A DNA stretch of 64,000 bases. Origin: Clavulina sp. PMI_390. Taxonomy: Eukaryota; Basidiomycota; Agaricomycetes; Cantharellales; Hydnaceae. Positions 38,553-51,044 of the stretch are shown piece after piece. The translations under genes were made by a program, and so were the position numbers. The notes beneath the pieces are model-generated. The model did no database searches and was not told the DNA's origin. It saw only the letters and a program-made list of their open reading frames with translations. The stretch spans positions 1-64,000 of the forward strand of contig WIDE01000116.1 of NCBI GenBank assembly GCA_015039315.1, read 5' to 3'. Position 1 is the stretch's first letter, and every line of letters begins with the position of its first letter.

Positions 38553-41500
38553 ATGAGCAGTCTACCCTACACATTTCTGCCATTCCCCTCTCCTCATTCT
38601 GTATCATTTCGCCGCTTTCAATTATACGACAATGCGGAAGGGCCGCCGTTTAAGCCACTAGAGCTTGCACGCCGCCATGTTGTCCGCGACTGGTGTCTGG
38701 ATTCAAACTTGCTACATGTCGTGATATGTACCGTTGATTTCCATGATCCATCGATATGGCTATTTGCCATCACCGATCAAAGTAGATCTTCCTTGCAAGT
38801 CGCTGCATTTGACGGGCTCGAAGGTAGGACAATACTTGTTAGTCACAGCAGAGCTGAAGTTGACTGCCATTCCAAAACAGAAACACAATCCGGCTCATAT
38901 GTGCCATCTGAACTCTTCCCATGCTCCGCACAATGCGCCCTTTTGCCTTCTGCCTGCGAGTCCTGTCCCACTTCGGTATCTTCTCGAGGCTCAACATGCA
39001 CCGAGTCGCTGATTCCAAGGCACCAATATCGCACCCCACAATTCCACTTCGTTAACGCTTTAAGAGATCGCCTGGTAGATGCCATATGCCACGCATCAGT
39101 CACCTCCTCCGCGCAAACAACTGTTAAGTGTCCAGGTGGCTTTCTCATTCGTTCCAAAAGTCAAGCTGGGGATTGGGGCGCCTCGTGGACTAAAACCACG
39201 GTAGAGACCACGTCAATCGCGTATGGCCTCCAAATTCATCAGGTATCCAACGGAGTTGTGGTTCAACTATTCCAACGTGACGTGAAAGTTTCCCCAGCGC
39301 GATGGCAAGTCACTCCAGGGACCCCTCTGGCGCTTTTACCGGCCTTCTTACCATCCTATTATCTCGGAACAATGAAAAATAAGGCCAAACCTCCACCGGA
39401 GCTGACGAGTAGCTTGGAAGGCCACGGCTACTATTCCCCCTCATCCGACGAACTCTTTGTTTGCTGGGTTCCTCTCCGGAAGTCACCTACGTCAGACTCC
39501 ATTTCCGATGAGGGGATGTGCTTTGTATGGCCTCGCTCAATGTGTACCATATCATCTACTCGAGATGTAAAAGCAACCCTCCCTCCCTTTGACACCGTCA
39601 ATTTTCCCACCGTTAAAACGCTGGCCCCGTTAGCTCGAGTCTGGACCCCAAGATTACGGAAGCCCTTCACTCTACGAGCTTCCAACGCCTCTGATCTATC
39701 GCGGGCTGCTCAAAGAGCATCCATTTTTGTCGAGGCCGCTGTACAAGATCGCGAGAGAGCCCGAGATCAACGCTCATCTCGATTCACTTCCCCCTCATCT
39801 ATTGGCTCGTCCCCTCGGAATGTCATCACCTCTCATCAGAGCCAATTCCACCCTCTATACCCCTCTCCCCCTGGCGCGAGCCCCGAGAATATACTGCTCG
39901 ACTCTTTTTTTGCCCCCCAACTACCAGCAGAGACTGTGAGCAATGGAAGCAATATTCATTCCCCCACTTCGGTGGTTATCAATTCCGATTTTCTAGGAGA
40001 CTCTCAATTCCCAGCCCAGGCCACTGATCATGGGACGTTCAATTTTGCTGCGCCCGCCCAACGGATTTCATCCGCAGACGACTGGCTCGCTGGTTTCGAT
40101 CCCACAGTAGATGGTTTGGATGATTTTTCGCTTACCGACGATGTTTTCAGTTATTTCGACTCACCCCCTGCCGCAGCAAACATTCGTTCTCTTGCCGAGA
40201 TCGCAAAGCGTCCTAGTTCAGGAACTGCAACTCCAACAACATCGATTCCTCCCCCGCCTCCGTTACCGATAGTTTCTGAGGTTGTATCCCCGACCCCCTC
40301 TCCCGATTCGCTCTCCATAGAATCCATGTCCCCAGTGGCAGTGGCAGAGCCAAGAGAAGGTTTTTCCGCGATACCTCTTGACGGCAAGTCATGGCATAAC
40401 CCGTTTGATTGGATGTTATACTCCACGAGTCTCCGAACTCCCGCATTATTCATGGATCAGTACACTACAGCTTCTGACCCTCGACAAGAAACTTTGTCCA
40501 AACTACGTGCACTGAGGCTCAACGACAATTCTTCCACGCCATCGCACTCTGTGGTCTTGGAAGATGAAGTTGGCACAAACGACTCAAGCTCAGAAGGCAC
40601 TGATGCACACATAACAGTTGATCGCGAGATCTTTCTGCCGCCATCTACCCTCCTCCAAGATGATCCACCGTTATCACCACTCCAACCGCCATCTCCACTT
40701 CCAGAATCAACCCCGTTTGCACTGTTGACACAAAGAACTTTTGACGTTGGCTGGCTTCCGCAGGTCTCGTATCAAGTGGCCTCGTCCGTCCCTACCCCTC
40801 AGGCATTCAGTATCAGCCAGGTGACCAAATCCTATCAAGCGCCTATGCACTTGCTTTCCGTTCCCACACCCGTTTCGCCTAGCGAAGGCGCTCGCGATTC
40901 GGAAAGAGAGGAATCTCTTCGAGCTATTCTCCCCTTTCTTGTTTCTAGCTCCTTGGAAAGCGAAATCTCAAACAAAAAACCGTCTTGTATCACCCCCAAC
41001 ATTCGAGCGGAAATTGAGCACAGCGTAACTAGTCTACTGGATTCTACCGCTGATTTTTCTTCCGTTATACAACTACCGAGTAAGCTACAAGTATACTCAA
41101 CGTTTTACCTGGTTGGCTAATATACTTATATAGTCTCGCAACCTGCTCGAGAGCCCGCTTCTCGCTCGAGGGCACAGGGAAAATCATTGATGGAAACTTT
41201 GGATCATCCTCGTCTCGTGCTAGGGAGCAATGGGAATATAGTTCACGTGGCTCCAACAGCGGTTCGATTCTGGCGAAGCTTGGGTCTCTCGCCCCTTCAT
41301 GGATCAAAGGACGTAACAGCTGCTTTATTTTTCGAACCAGAACATGTGCGCCATGAGGTGGCTGAATCCTGGCTCGCTCGTGTTGGCCATGCATATCAAG
41401 TTCGTAACATAGTTTTGATTATGGAGCCTCAAGACTGATTGATATTTCTATCAGGGTCATGGCTTCGGGTCTCATACAGGTGGTGATTCGGGCCTTCGAG

Positions 41501-42970
41501 CTGGAGGAATCATCTCTCTGAGATGGAGTAACTTCCAACGCACTCTTGGTAAATCCGTTCATACCTCTCCGATCGTTCACTTCATATGTTAATCACGTCA
41601 ATGAATAGAAAATGTTGTTACGGCCGTGGGCGGGGAAGTCAGACTCGTCATCTACCTCATCTTCTCAGAGGAGAGCTTTTTCAGGAGTCCTGCAGAGTAT
41701 GGGCAGATCATCGAAACACTCCACCAATATACCGGCCCAATATTCCAATTTGTCCCGGCCAGCTTCCTGGGAGCAGAAGCTTGCGATGAGTCTAGAATCA
41801 GCAGATTCGTGACCATGCTGTACAATCGAATACCCCTTCAAGTGCAACGTGTCATCCCACGTGTTGAATTCGAGGATGTTGGGGATGTAGCCACTTGGAT
41901 AGATGGTCCAGCTTTCACCGTGACGAATCCCCGGCCTCCAACGTTCAGATTTGCTCTGGACTTCACCACCGCTGGAATCGAGCCGATCGACCGACTAGTG
42001 AGGCTGCATGTTGGTTATACATATTCGGAAGACCGAAAGTGGATCTTCGTCTCCATCATTGACCAACGTGGGGAGAGTTGGCGCAATAAAGTCCTTGAAA
42101 TTGCCGCTCTGGGCGGAGGTGGCGACCGAGAGACTAGGATTGCTGAGGCACTCTGGAGAATGATCCTCGCTTTCACAAGAAGAGTGAACACGGAGTGGGC
42201 TATCGTCGTGTGCAAGCTGGGTCGTCTGACCCCGCGAGAAACCAAAGGTGTGCGGGATTCGTCATAACCGTGGCTTTCCAAATACTGATTAGAGTGTGAT
42301 GATAGCTTGGGAGAATTGTATTGGTAGAACAGACGACAATGACGAGTGTGCCCAACACTTTTTGCTGTTGGAGGCGTGTGAAAGTCTCTCATTCCCCACC
42401 CCGCCTGTACCTGGTGGAGCTACACCTGCGATAAACACTGCTTCTGACAGTGCCCCTCCATCCCCTATAGTCTCTAGTGGAACCCCGGCCTCATCAAAAG
42501 GGGGCGGACAGCTGGTCATTACGGAGCCACCGCCTGCAAGTGCTGTGTACTCGCACCTTCGATTGGCGCTTCCAGATCCGCGAGCTCTTCCTTCAAGAGA
42601 AGATGCCCAATGGCCAGATGGCGATCCCCCAGACCAAGATGCTGCTGTCTGTCTTCCCCTAACAACGGCTTTTCTCATCCCCCGCCCACCAGGCTCCCCG
42701 ACGCAGCCCCCTGGCTCACAACTTCCACTGGTGGAGGCGTTGCAGGTCAACACAATGTTTGTATGGACCTCACGAACTTCAACGTTGAACATTTGGGGTC
42801 GTAGCATCCTGGAGGTTCAGCGAGACTGGATGTCGAATTTCAACGATCTCGCATCGCTAGCTCATGCGAGATTCCAAAATCCATCACTTCCGTGGTGGCC
42901 ATACCACGTTCTGGCGGTCGACATGATGGCCAAGGCGGCTGATAGGATTATCAGTAGAATACAGTCATAA
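38553..42970 (+). CDS. MED13: Mediator complex subunit 13 (kinase module)
   Basis: Very large Mediator kinase-module subunit that tethers Cdk8-cyclin C to core Mediator. The first exon is unusually long (38553 to about 41080). It starts MSSLPYTFLPFPSPHS and includes the MED13 N-terminal domain, then a long Ser/Pro-rich disordered region with acidic patches (Asp-Asp-Trp-Leu-Ala-Gly-Phe near 40085). Short exons follow from 41136. The C-terminal MED13 domain lies at 41600-42970: Phe-Ala-Leu-Asp-Phe-Thr-Thr-Ala-Gly, Trp-Ile-Phe-Val-Ser-Ile-Ile-Asp-Gln-Arg-Gly-Glu, and Trp-Ala-Ile-Val-Val-Cys-Lys-Leu-Gly. The predicted length is about 1,380 residues, normal for a basidiomycete. It is tandem after the DUF2433-RRM gene (116 bp) and convergent with the BIG1-like gene (56 bp). 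Confidence 0.85.
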
Positions 42971-43026
42971 AAGAGCCTGGTGCAATGTGTGATTGATTGC
43001 TGAAATGTAGATGACAATGATTGATC

Positions 43027-43958
43027 CTAAGTTTTCTTTTCGGTCTTGATGATATCGCCCATATGCGTGGGGATCTCGATCGAAGACAGGGCTGAGATAG
43101 CGGCCCAAAGGATAGGTAGAAGAAGGAGGAAGGATATGAAAAGTGTGAACAACAGGTTGGGAGTTACTAGTTGATATTTCTGGAATAGCCCCCCAGATGT
43201 GGTCGAGTTGCTAGCGCGTAAGTGAAGGGGGGTGAAGAAAGGGGAAAGGGCGGACGGGGCCTCGGCGCGCTTCACGTGAGGAGATGGCTCGGCAAGCGAG
43301 GAACTTTCGACAAGGAATATCAACGACGAAGCGGAAACGAAGAACTCCTCCATCCCTACGACTAGTCCAATGTGTGAGAGTGGAGCAGGAGGGTTGTGGG
43401 AGGGTTGTACATACATGCTTCATTTAAGGCCGCGTTACGGGCAGCGAGCGAATCTTCCGCTTCCGGGAGTTCGAGCTGAAGGACATTCCTCCCAGTGAGG
43501 TACTCATTATCTGTGAAGGAGGTGAGTTGGTGGCCGCACTGCTCAGCGATAGAAGCTGCTAGGCCAGAAGATGGCTGAGGATGGATGCCTAAGCCCTTCA
43601 GTGGCGATTGTTGGAAGCTTCGAGCTATGTGCGATGATGTGGGCAGCTCATACAAGTCGTCAAACGTCAGCTATCCAAGGGACAGGTCAGACGCAGAGAC
43701 GGCAAATAAAGCCAATGAGGTGTAGCATACCCCAGCAGAGGTGATAACAATAACTGTATCATACTCGCAAATCTGCGAAGAAGCCAGAAGCGCACGAGGA
43801 GACACGATGCGCGCAGTAGCGCCTGGGTCTGGTGAACCGCCTGGGCGCAGCGGGCTGACAAAGAGAATGTGGTATGAGAAAGATCAAATTAGCTGGTCCA
43901 AGAAATATCCTGACCTTCCGGAGAATATGGCCAATGGGAGAACAAAGTTTGGCTTCAT
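43027..43958 (-). CDS. BIG1-like ER membrane protein (V-ATPase assembly / beta-1,6-glucan family)
   Basis: The product has a luminal part with Ser-Ser-Gln-Ile-Cys-Glu-Tyr-Asp-Thr-Val-Ile-Val (about 43770) and Leu-Thr-Phe-Asp-Asp-Leu-Tyr-Glu-Leu. A membrane-proximal segment and one C-terminal helix follow, Lys-Tyr-Gln-Leu-Val-Thr-Pro-Asn-Leu-Leu-Phe with a Leu-rich core, then a short Lys-rich cytosolic tail. The Tyr-Gln-(x)2-Thr-Pro-x-Leu helix entry is typical of Big1 and related V-ATPase Ac45-type assembly proteins. The start is uncertain: the first in-frame ATG (43958) follows a signal-peptide-like stretch (Leu-Ser-Leu-Ala-Ile-Val-Phe-Leu-Ser-Leu-Ala) that is open upstream but has no ATG. 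An upstream exon or a non-AUG start is possible. It is divergent from SEC63. Confidence 0.6.
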
Positions 43959-44151
43959 GGATGGCAGGCCTTGGCTTGTTGTGGCCAAACTAAGGAACAC
44001 AATTGCCAACGAAAGCCTCGGACCTCCTCCACGTCACGCAGCGTTGTCTGCTCTGCCTCTCCCTTCCATTGTCCCATTTGTCTCTAAGCTCCTCTATATC
44101 TCGCGGGACTCTGCAGCATCGCGCTCTCCCTGATACTCCCCACGCCCCATC

Positions 44152-46627
44152 ATGGCCGAGTACGACTATGAGGAAGGCGGCTTCATGGCCCTGTATTTTA
44201 TCCTCACTTTTCTTATCATCATCCTAATCCCTCTATCGACATCCACCCTCGTTCCGTCCTTCAGTACGTGTCTTTCCAGTGTCATTGATTGCGAATTCCT
44301 TTGCTGATCTACCACCAACTACGCAGAGAAGGACACCTCAAATGTCTGCGAGTGCTCTGAATGCTCAGTCAAACAGCAAAAGGCCAAACGAACATCCCCT
44401 TTGCAGCGATTGTCACCATCGTAAGCTCTCAGCTTACTGAATTCTCGCTTTCCTTCACTTAACATCATCCACGTATAGTGGCATATTCACCCTCATTCTT
44501 TGGGTTATTTTCTTTGGCATCGCATATAAGCTGGCAACAACAAAGCTTGACTCGAAGATATATGACCCGTTTGAAATCCTCGGACTGGCTCCGGTATGTT
44601 TCTGCTAAGGACAGGATCGACTTCAAGCAATTCACTATACTCTTTACGTGCTACCAGACTTCAGACGAGAAGGCCATCAAAAAACACTACAAGAAGCTCT
44701 CTATTAAGTTGTGAGTATCCTTCTACTTGATGAGTCTCTGTCGTTTGTATTTCTCATCACGCCCTTGTAGCCATCCTGATAAGGTCAAGTTGGCAATCAA
44801 CCAAACTATCGAGGAGGTTTCCAATCACTTCGTTGATCTCACCAAAGCCTACAAGGCTCTCACGGACGAAACCGTCCGAGAGAATCTCCGCTTGTACGGT
44901 AACCCTGATGGGAAGCAGGACTTCAAGGTTGGGATAGCCCTCCCTCCCTGGGTCATCGAGTCCTCCAACAATGGTTGGGTCCTTGGATCCTATGCTATCC
45001 TTTTTGGTGGCCTTCTACCTTACCTCGTAGGCCGTTGGTGGTTTGGTTCGCGTCAACATACCAAGGATGGTGTCCACGCGAGGACTGCTGAGAGCTTCTT
45101 CAAGGCGTTAGGGGAAGATGATACTGTTCAGGATGTTGTTCGCACTCTCAGCCAAGGTTTCCAATACGAGGAGGGAGTCGTGGTTCCCGGAGGCTCGGAA
45201 GCAGCCCTTCAAGAGGAGATCAAAAACAAGATTGGTGCTGACGAGTGGGCTAAACTCTCCAAAGCAAGTCATCCCCTTTATCCGAACTGCTCTTTCATGA
45301 TTAACACCCCACATAGGGAATGAAAGGCTCTCCTTCTCGAGCGCTCATACTTTTGTACGCGCACCTCTTGCGGATCCAGGTTAATGATGCGCAGCTTCGC
45401 AAAGGTTTGGCCCGATCACCGGCTCTAATCACACGAATCATGCTCTTACCTCCATTTATTCGTTCAAGAACAAGAAAAAATGGTCGCTCGCCTTCCTTCC
45501 ATGCTCGCATCCCTCCTCGCCATGACCCTCTCTCACAATTGGCTGGTTCCATCCCTTCATGTCATGCATCTTCATGCATACCTCGCTCAAGCGTTGATGC
45601 CTGGCAGCAGCGAACAAGCTCAACTACCACATACCAAGGAGTCGGACACACAGGAGGATATCGAGAAAGTATTGAAGGAGACTACACCCCAAGCATCCGA
45701 TATCACCAAAGCTGCTCGGCATACAACAAAACTTGAGGTCATGGATGTGTATTTCAAAGGTACATATGACCAGGCATAATTTAGTTCCGTTCTTCTTACT
45801 TTTCTATTCTTTTCAGTCCTTGGTGAACGCATCATCACACCCGGAGCTATCGTTCATTTAGTGTTCCAAGCTCGTGTTGTGCCTCAGACCAAGCCTACTG
45901 GTCCTCATATCTCGGAAGCGAGCTCGTCCGCCCCCAAAGATGAGAGACATCAATCGTTTTGGTCAAATAAGAAGGACACAGAGGATATCACGAACCCTGT
46001 CGTTCCACTCGCTCACGCGCCGCACTGGCCGACAGTACGTTTGTAGTCAGTCTCCCAACGATGTTCTCCTATTGACTAATCCGAAACGGCACCATCGTTT
46101 GTAGGAGCGCAAGCCTCAGTGGTGGATCTTCCTTGCTGATCAGAAACAGAACCGTGTCTTCGTCCCTCCGATGAAGTTCAGCGAAGTTCCGCTGTACGAC
46201 CCCAATGTCCCAGCAGCGTCGCAGGCTACGGACAGGTTGTACAAGTTGACGTTCCAGGCTCCTCCGACGGCAGGGACCCTCGCGCTGCAAGTGCACTTTG
46301 TGAGCGACAGTTTCCTTGGCGAAGACATCCGGCGTTCTATTGTGGTATGTACACACCATCGCTATCAATACTTGAGGGGCAGGTGTGTGAACTCAACCTG
46401 TTGTTTCATAGCTCAAAGTAGAGGACGTTTCGGCTCTGACTGATGAGGAGCAGGGTGCAGAAGACGATATCTCTGATCCGGAAGAGGACAGTCTCGCCGG
46501 ACAAATGGCTGCCCTGAGGGGCGGCCCAGTCAAACGCGCGCTTGTGGAAGAGAGCGATGATGATGACGACTCGACAACAGATGGAGATGCGTCAAGCGAT
46601 AGCGATAGCGACAGTGATAGTGATTAA
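44152..46627 (+). CDS. SEC63: Sec63, J-domain subunit of the ER post-translational translocon
   Basis: Sec63 recruits the Hsp70 Kar2/BiP to the Sec61 channel. ATG 44152 opens MAEYDYEEGGFMALYFILTF; a first membrane helix follows, then after Cys-rich luminal residues a second helix (Ile-Leu-Trp-Val-Ile-Phe-Phe-Gly-Ile-Ala). The luminal J domain has Asp-Pro-Phe-Glu-Ile-Leu-Gly-Leu, Lys-Lys-His-Tyr-Lys-Lys-Leu-Ser and the HPD motif (intron splits Phe|His-Pro-Asp-Lys near 44770). A third helix is near 45000-45040. The cytosolic Brl/Sec63 domain includes Leu-Pro-His-Thr-Lys and Pro-Gln-Trp-Trp-Ile-Phe-Leu-Ala-Asp. The C-terminus is a run of Ser-Asp acidic repeats, as is usual for this family. The 3' end is 43 bp from the MRS6 stop. 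Confidence 0.93.
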
Positions 46628-46670
46628 TATAGCAATGCTATTTTATGTCCATTCTCTAAAAATGAGGAAC

Positions 46671-48622
46671 TCATTGGAACATCTCGTCATCCTCTGCCAC
46701 CTCGCGCTCCGGCCACATTCTGGAAGGCAACAAAGATGCTGCTTCATCGCCTGACGCGCCAGTGATAAGCATTTTAGAGGCTCGCCAAAACGCATCCGTG
46801 CCCTGAGTCGCGCAGTAGTCCCCGATCTCGGTCACATTCGCTGTGCGTGGCGGAGCATCATCAATCCCAATGAACTTTTCTAAATTCGCTTGTTGAAGGA
46901 GCCGATCGACAGACTCGCTCGTATCACCAGCTTCTATGAAGAATAGTTCAAAGATAGGAGGGATTGATCCCGTCCCTTTTGTGAAGTAGTCGATGTAGGG
47001 GCGAAGCAGCTGGGCGGCATTCGTAGCAGCTCCGGCCAATTCTTCAGAAATAGGGGATATAACATACAAAATAGCTACAAGTAGTGATAGAGACGGATCA
47101 GGCCAAGAAATGAGTAGAGAGTAATACGGAGCTCACATTGTCCGTGTGGACATGACATTGTTCCATTCCCTGCAATCACACAAGAAACCGGAGACGATAA
47201 GGATTGGGGTCCAAAAGAGTGGGGAGGAAAGGACACGTATACAGTGTCCACGTTCTGGGCTGTGTCGGAGTTGTCGTCACTGGGGGCAAGAGATTGATGC
47301 TCGTGAATAGGGCGGCTGAGGATGACAATTGCTCGAAGGAATGAGCACGAGTTGCTGGATTGTTCTGTCTTCATCTGTCTTGATGGAGCGAGAATTGTTT
47401 GGGCGAATAGGGGCTCATCAAGACCGTCAATCGTCAAGGAGTAATAGGTTGTTTCTATTCCCGGTTCTGCTGCGGGCGACAATGCAGTGCGGGTGATTGA
47501 GGATATATTTCGCCCAAGAATATATGTCCCACCGCCCACAGCACACGCCCTATACAGTCCACGATAGATTGAGAGAAATATCACAAAAAGAATAGATGCA
47601 GGCACACATACCTGCAGAAGCCCTGAGCGAGCTCTCCAAGCCCTCCATAGTTCCCAATGAGGAAAGGGGATGCTCCATACCTGCCGGATGATCGCATATA
47701 TCTCCGAAGTCTAGGGAATAATGTTTGTGCAAGCTCTGAAAAGAAGAATAAGGACTGTCGCCAGCGACTAGTGGGGGTATGTCCGCACCTGAGCCAGACG
47801 GCGAGCCAGCGATCGAGAAGACAATGGCTCTTGCTATCCGATCTTCTATCCCAAACTGGCCAGTCAACAGATCAAGCGCAGGGCGTTCCCTATAGCCTAT
47901 CATTAGGATTAGAAATAGAAACTCGACGCCTACACGCTGGCACAAGTGATCCTACCTTCCCATTCTGAGGTTTCTTCGAAATCACCAAGAGCATATTGAA
48001 GCATTTTCATTAGCTTCCGCTTAGATATTAAAGAGAGGGTTTTATCTTTGAATATATCCTCTTTGCTGGAAGGGACAACATTGATGGGAGAACGAGCATC
48101 AAGATCATTCGATACACTTGGATCTACAGCACCCAAAACATCGAGGAGACGAAATTCGCTGTATTGGGATACGCCTGACGCAACAAGGGCATCTATGAGA
48201 GGTCCCGTGCTTGGTACAAGCGTTGGAGTGAGAGATAATGCATATTGCCGAGACTTGACAAGAGCAGCCTGAGCTGGGTCCTCCGCTTCACCGCCTTCAA
48301 ACGGATAGAATGCAAAGGATACTGATGAGAATACCCCTGGCGGTGTAGATGACACTGCTTGCGCATTCTTTGCCCACTCCAGAAGCTCCTGAAGGGTGAG
48401 GCAAGCAGTACGACTTCCATAATAGGCATTGGAGTCGATATGTAGGACCTTATGCCCAGATCTAGCTAGTGCGCTATGCAATTGCCGATATCAGGTAAGT
48501 ATGCTAGTGAGCTTGATTATGGCGACCTGGATGCCGTAGAAGCATACTGACGCAGCTGCGATCGACTGACTTAGCCCCGTACCAATAACAGCAATATCGA
48601 AGCGCGAATCAGTCGACGCCAT
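46671..48622 (-). CDS. MRS6: Rab escort protein (Rab geranylgeranyltransferase component A)
   Basis: REP/Mrs6 presents Rab GTPases to the prenyl transferase and delivers them to membranes. From ATG 48622 the first exon gives Met-Ala-Ser-Thr-Asp-Ser-Arg-Phe-Asp-Ile-Ala-Val-Ile-Gly-Thr-Gly-Leu-Ser-Gln-Ser, the dinucleotide-fold start of the GDI superfamily. The next gives Val-Leu-His-Ile-Asp-Ser-Asn-Ala-Tyr-Tyr-Gly and Leu-Ile-Ser-Lys-Arg-Lys-Leu-Met-Lys-Met. The Leu-Leu-Asp-Val-Leu-Gly segment and REP-type insert distinguish it from RabGDI. The remaining exons cover domain I/II and a C-terminus rich in Asp/Glu ending near 46671. About six exons. It is divergent from ICP55 (124 bp between starts). 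Confidence 0.88.
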
Positions 48623-48746
48623 ATTGCTCAGTACTAGCTCGATGAATAGCAGTATTTGCTGCTCTAAGCTTCCTCACGAGTGAGGGGCAGGAGGATGATG
48701 GTCACTGTTTGCGTCGACGGCCACCATTCATTCAGCCAACAAACAA

Positions 48747-50892
48747 ATGCTCAAAGCATTGCACCGCGCGTCGAGGACACGTTCTGTAACGGTCATACGG
48801 CAACTCTCAACCAGGTCGCCGCTTCAGTCTAGGCTCTATGGGCAACCCGTATCATCTAGTTCGCGTTCCGTAACTTTCCGACACCCAGCTCGAATACTCA
48901 TCTCACTCATTCAGCACACCCTCACCTTGTCGCTCCAGGGGAGTTGACACCTGGAATTTCCCTCGGAGAGTATAAAGAAAGAAGATCCAGGCTATTTGAA
49001 ACATTGCCTGACGATAGTGTAGCGGTATCATGTGCTGCGAGCACGAAATATGCGTCAAAAAGTGAGAATTCTCTGCCATTTCGACTATGAGGAGGTCCTG
49101 CTCATGTTGTTTTAAGATATATTGTGAGGAATACTTTATACATCCCGCTTATATTGCTAATCTATACACGCAGCTATAAGTTTCGACAGGGTAGCGACTT
49201 CTTCTATCTCACTGGCGTCCAAGAACCGGAGTCAGTCTTAGTACTTGGTATGCAATCCTCATCTGCCGCCCAAGCCAACGCTAATCGCCCCAATCCAAAG
49301 AAAAGCGCGGGAGCAATTGCAAGAGTACTCTGTTCATGCGTGACAAAGTACCCTCACAAGAGCTCTGGGATGGTCCTCGGACAGGTGTCAAAGCTGCTTC
49401 AGATCTATTTGGGGTAGACGATACATTGGAAATTCACAATTTATCATCCCATCTCAGTTCTGTCCTTCCATCCTACTCGCACGTTTATATCGACACTCCC
49501 AACCACATTTCACCTCCTCGGCGGCGATCATCGCTGCTTCAAAGTCTCACCGCACCAACTTTGTCCAATGTAGATTCGGCACTGTCGAAAGTACAGTGGT
49601 CCAAAGTTCGCCCTCTTTCAAAGGAACTTCACCAAATGAGAAAGTTGAAAAGTCCATCTGAAATACGTCTGATGCGAACAGCAGCTGATTTGAGCGGTCA
49701 TGCTCATGCCAGGGTACGTTGTTTATTCTGTGATCAGGAGATGACGATAATCTGACTTTACGGTGCCAGACAATGAGATTCACTGCTCCTGGGATGTCTG
49801 AGGCCGCCCTGGCCGCCCATTTTGAATATTTGTGCGCGCTACGAGGATCGGAACGCCCAGCATATGTTCCTGTCGTAGCATCAGGAGCAAATGCCCTGGT
49901 CATACATTACACTGCAAACGATTGCATCATTCAAAAAAATGACCTCATCCTTGTGGATGCTGGGTGCGAGTTTCAGTGAGCGCAAAAAATTCTGGCTCCC
50001 CGTCGCTGAGACTGAATCAACACTGTAGCAATTATGCTTCAGATATCAGTTTGTAGCTTCCTCTCTTTGGTTGACATTAAGGATGATTCCTAATTCTTGT
50101 TTAGCGAGAACTTGGCCTGCATCAGGAAGGTTCACTTCCGCTCAAAAAGACCTGTATCAGGTGCGCATCTTGTTATCTGTCCCGGAGTATCCGCAGCCCT
50201 GATAATTGCTGCGCTCATAGGCTGTTCTGAATACCTTGAAGTCTGTAACTAAGCTGGCAAGCGAGTCTCAGGGTCATACCTTGGAAACCCTTCACTACCA
50301 GAGCACGGACATCTTGAGCCAAGAGTTGCGACAAGTGGGGCTTTCTACAACCTCCAAAGACATGGATCGTCTCTATCCCCATTTCGTTGGGCATCCACTG
50401 GGGCTGGGTAAGTGCTAAATACATGATCTTACCATTCAAACCGATTTGGAACTTCTGCAGACCTTCATGAGTCTGGCGAAGATCAACGTCGCGATACCCT
50501 CAAGGAATCGATGGCGATAACCATAGAGCCAGGTTTAGCCTCCCACCCAAAAGTTAGCAATTTGATGTCTCACAGCTACTTCTCCAGGTGTCTATGTGCC
50601 GGATGACGATCGCTATCCAAAGCACTTCCGAAACATTGGGATACGAATAGAGGTGCGGCTGCTTCTTCACCAATCATCCAGAACATTATTCTGACCGCAG
50701 TTTAGGATGAAGTCGTTGTTCTGAAGGTATATCATATCCATCCATGATCCGGCAATCGCTCATTGGACCTTGCATTTACAGGATGATGTAGAAGTGTTAT
50801 CGGCTTCTGCGCCAAAGGAGATCTCTGATGTTGAGGGCGCTTGTTTAGGTACTCTAGGATTGGATGCTTTCTGGTCACCACCTATAGCATAA
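48747..50892 (+). CDS. ICP55: Mitochondrial intermediate-cleaving Xaa-Pro aminopeptidase Icp55
   Basis: M24 metallopeptidase that trims one residue after presequence cleavage. ATG 48747 starts a basic mitochondrial leader (MLKALHRASRTRSVTVIRQL), followed after introns by the aminopeptidase P N-domain with Tyr-Lys-Phe-Arg-Gln-Gly-Ser-Asp-Phe-Phe-Tyr-Leu-Thr-Gly. Catalytic features: Leu-Val-Asp-Ala-Gly-Cys-Glu-Phe (first metal Asp, near 49960), a following exon with the second Asp (Tyr-Ala-Ser-Asp-Ile), His in Pro-His-Phe-Val-Gly-His-Pro-Leu-Gly, Glu in Ile-Glu-Pro-Gly-Val-Tyr-Val-Pro, and Glu in Gly-Ile-Arg-Ile-Glu-Asp-Glu-Val-Val. All five metal ligands appear intact. Many exons; the last ends Trp-Ser-Pro-Pro-Ile-Ala. 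Confidence 0.88.
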
Positions 50893-51044
50893 TGTGATAT
50901 TTTTCGAGCGGCTATTCTGTCGTTTTGATGCAGCAGCGTAGCCCCCAGAATTTTCAATGGACCGATATGTCGTTGTTTGCATCGAGGTCGGATCGGCTAC
51001 CGAGCCTCTCACCTCCTCCCCACTCCCCCAACCGCTGATTTTCA

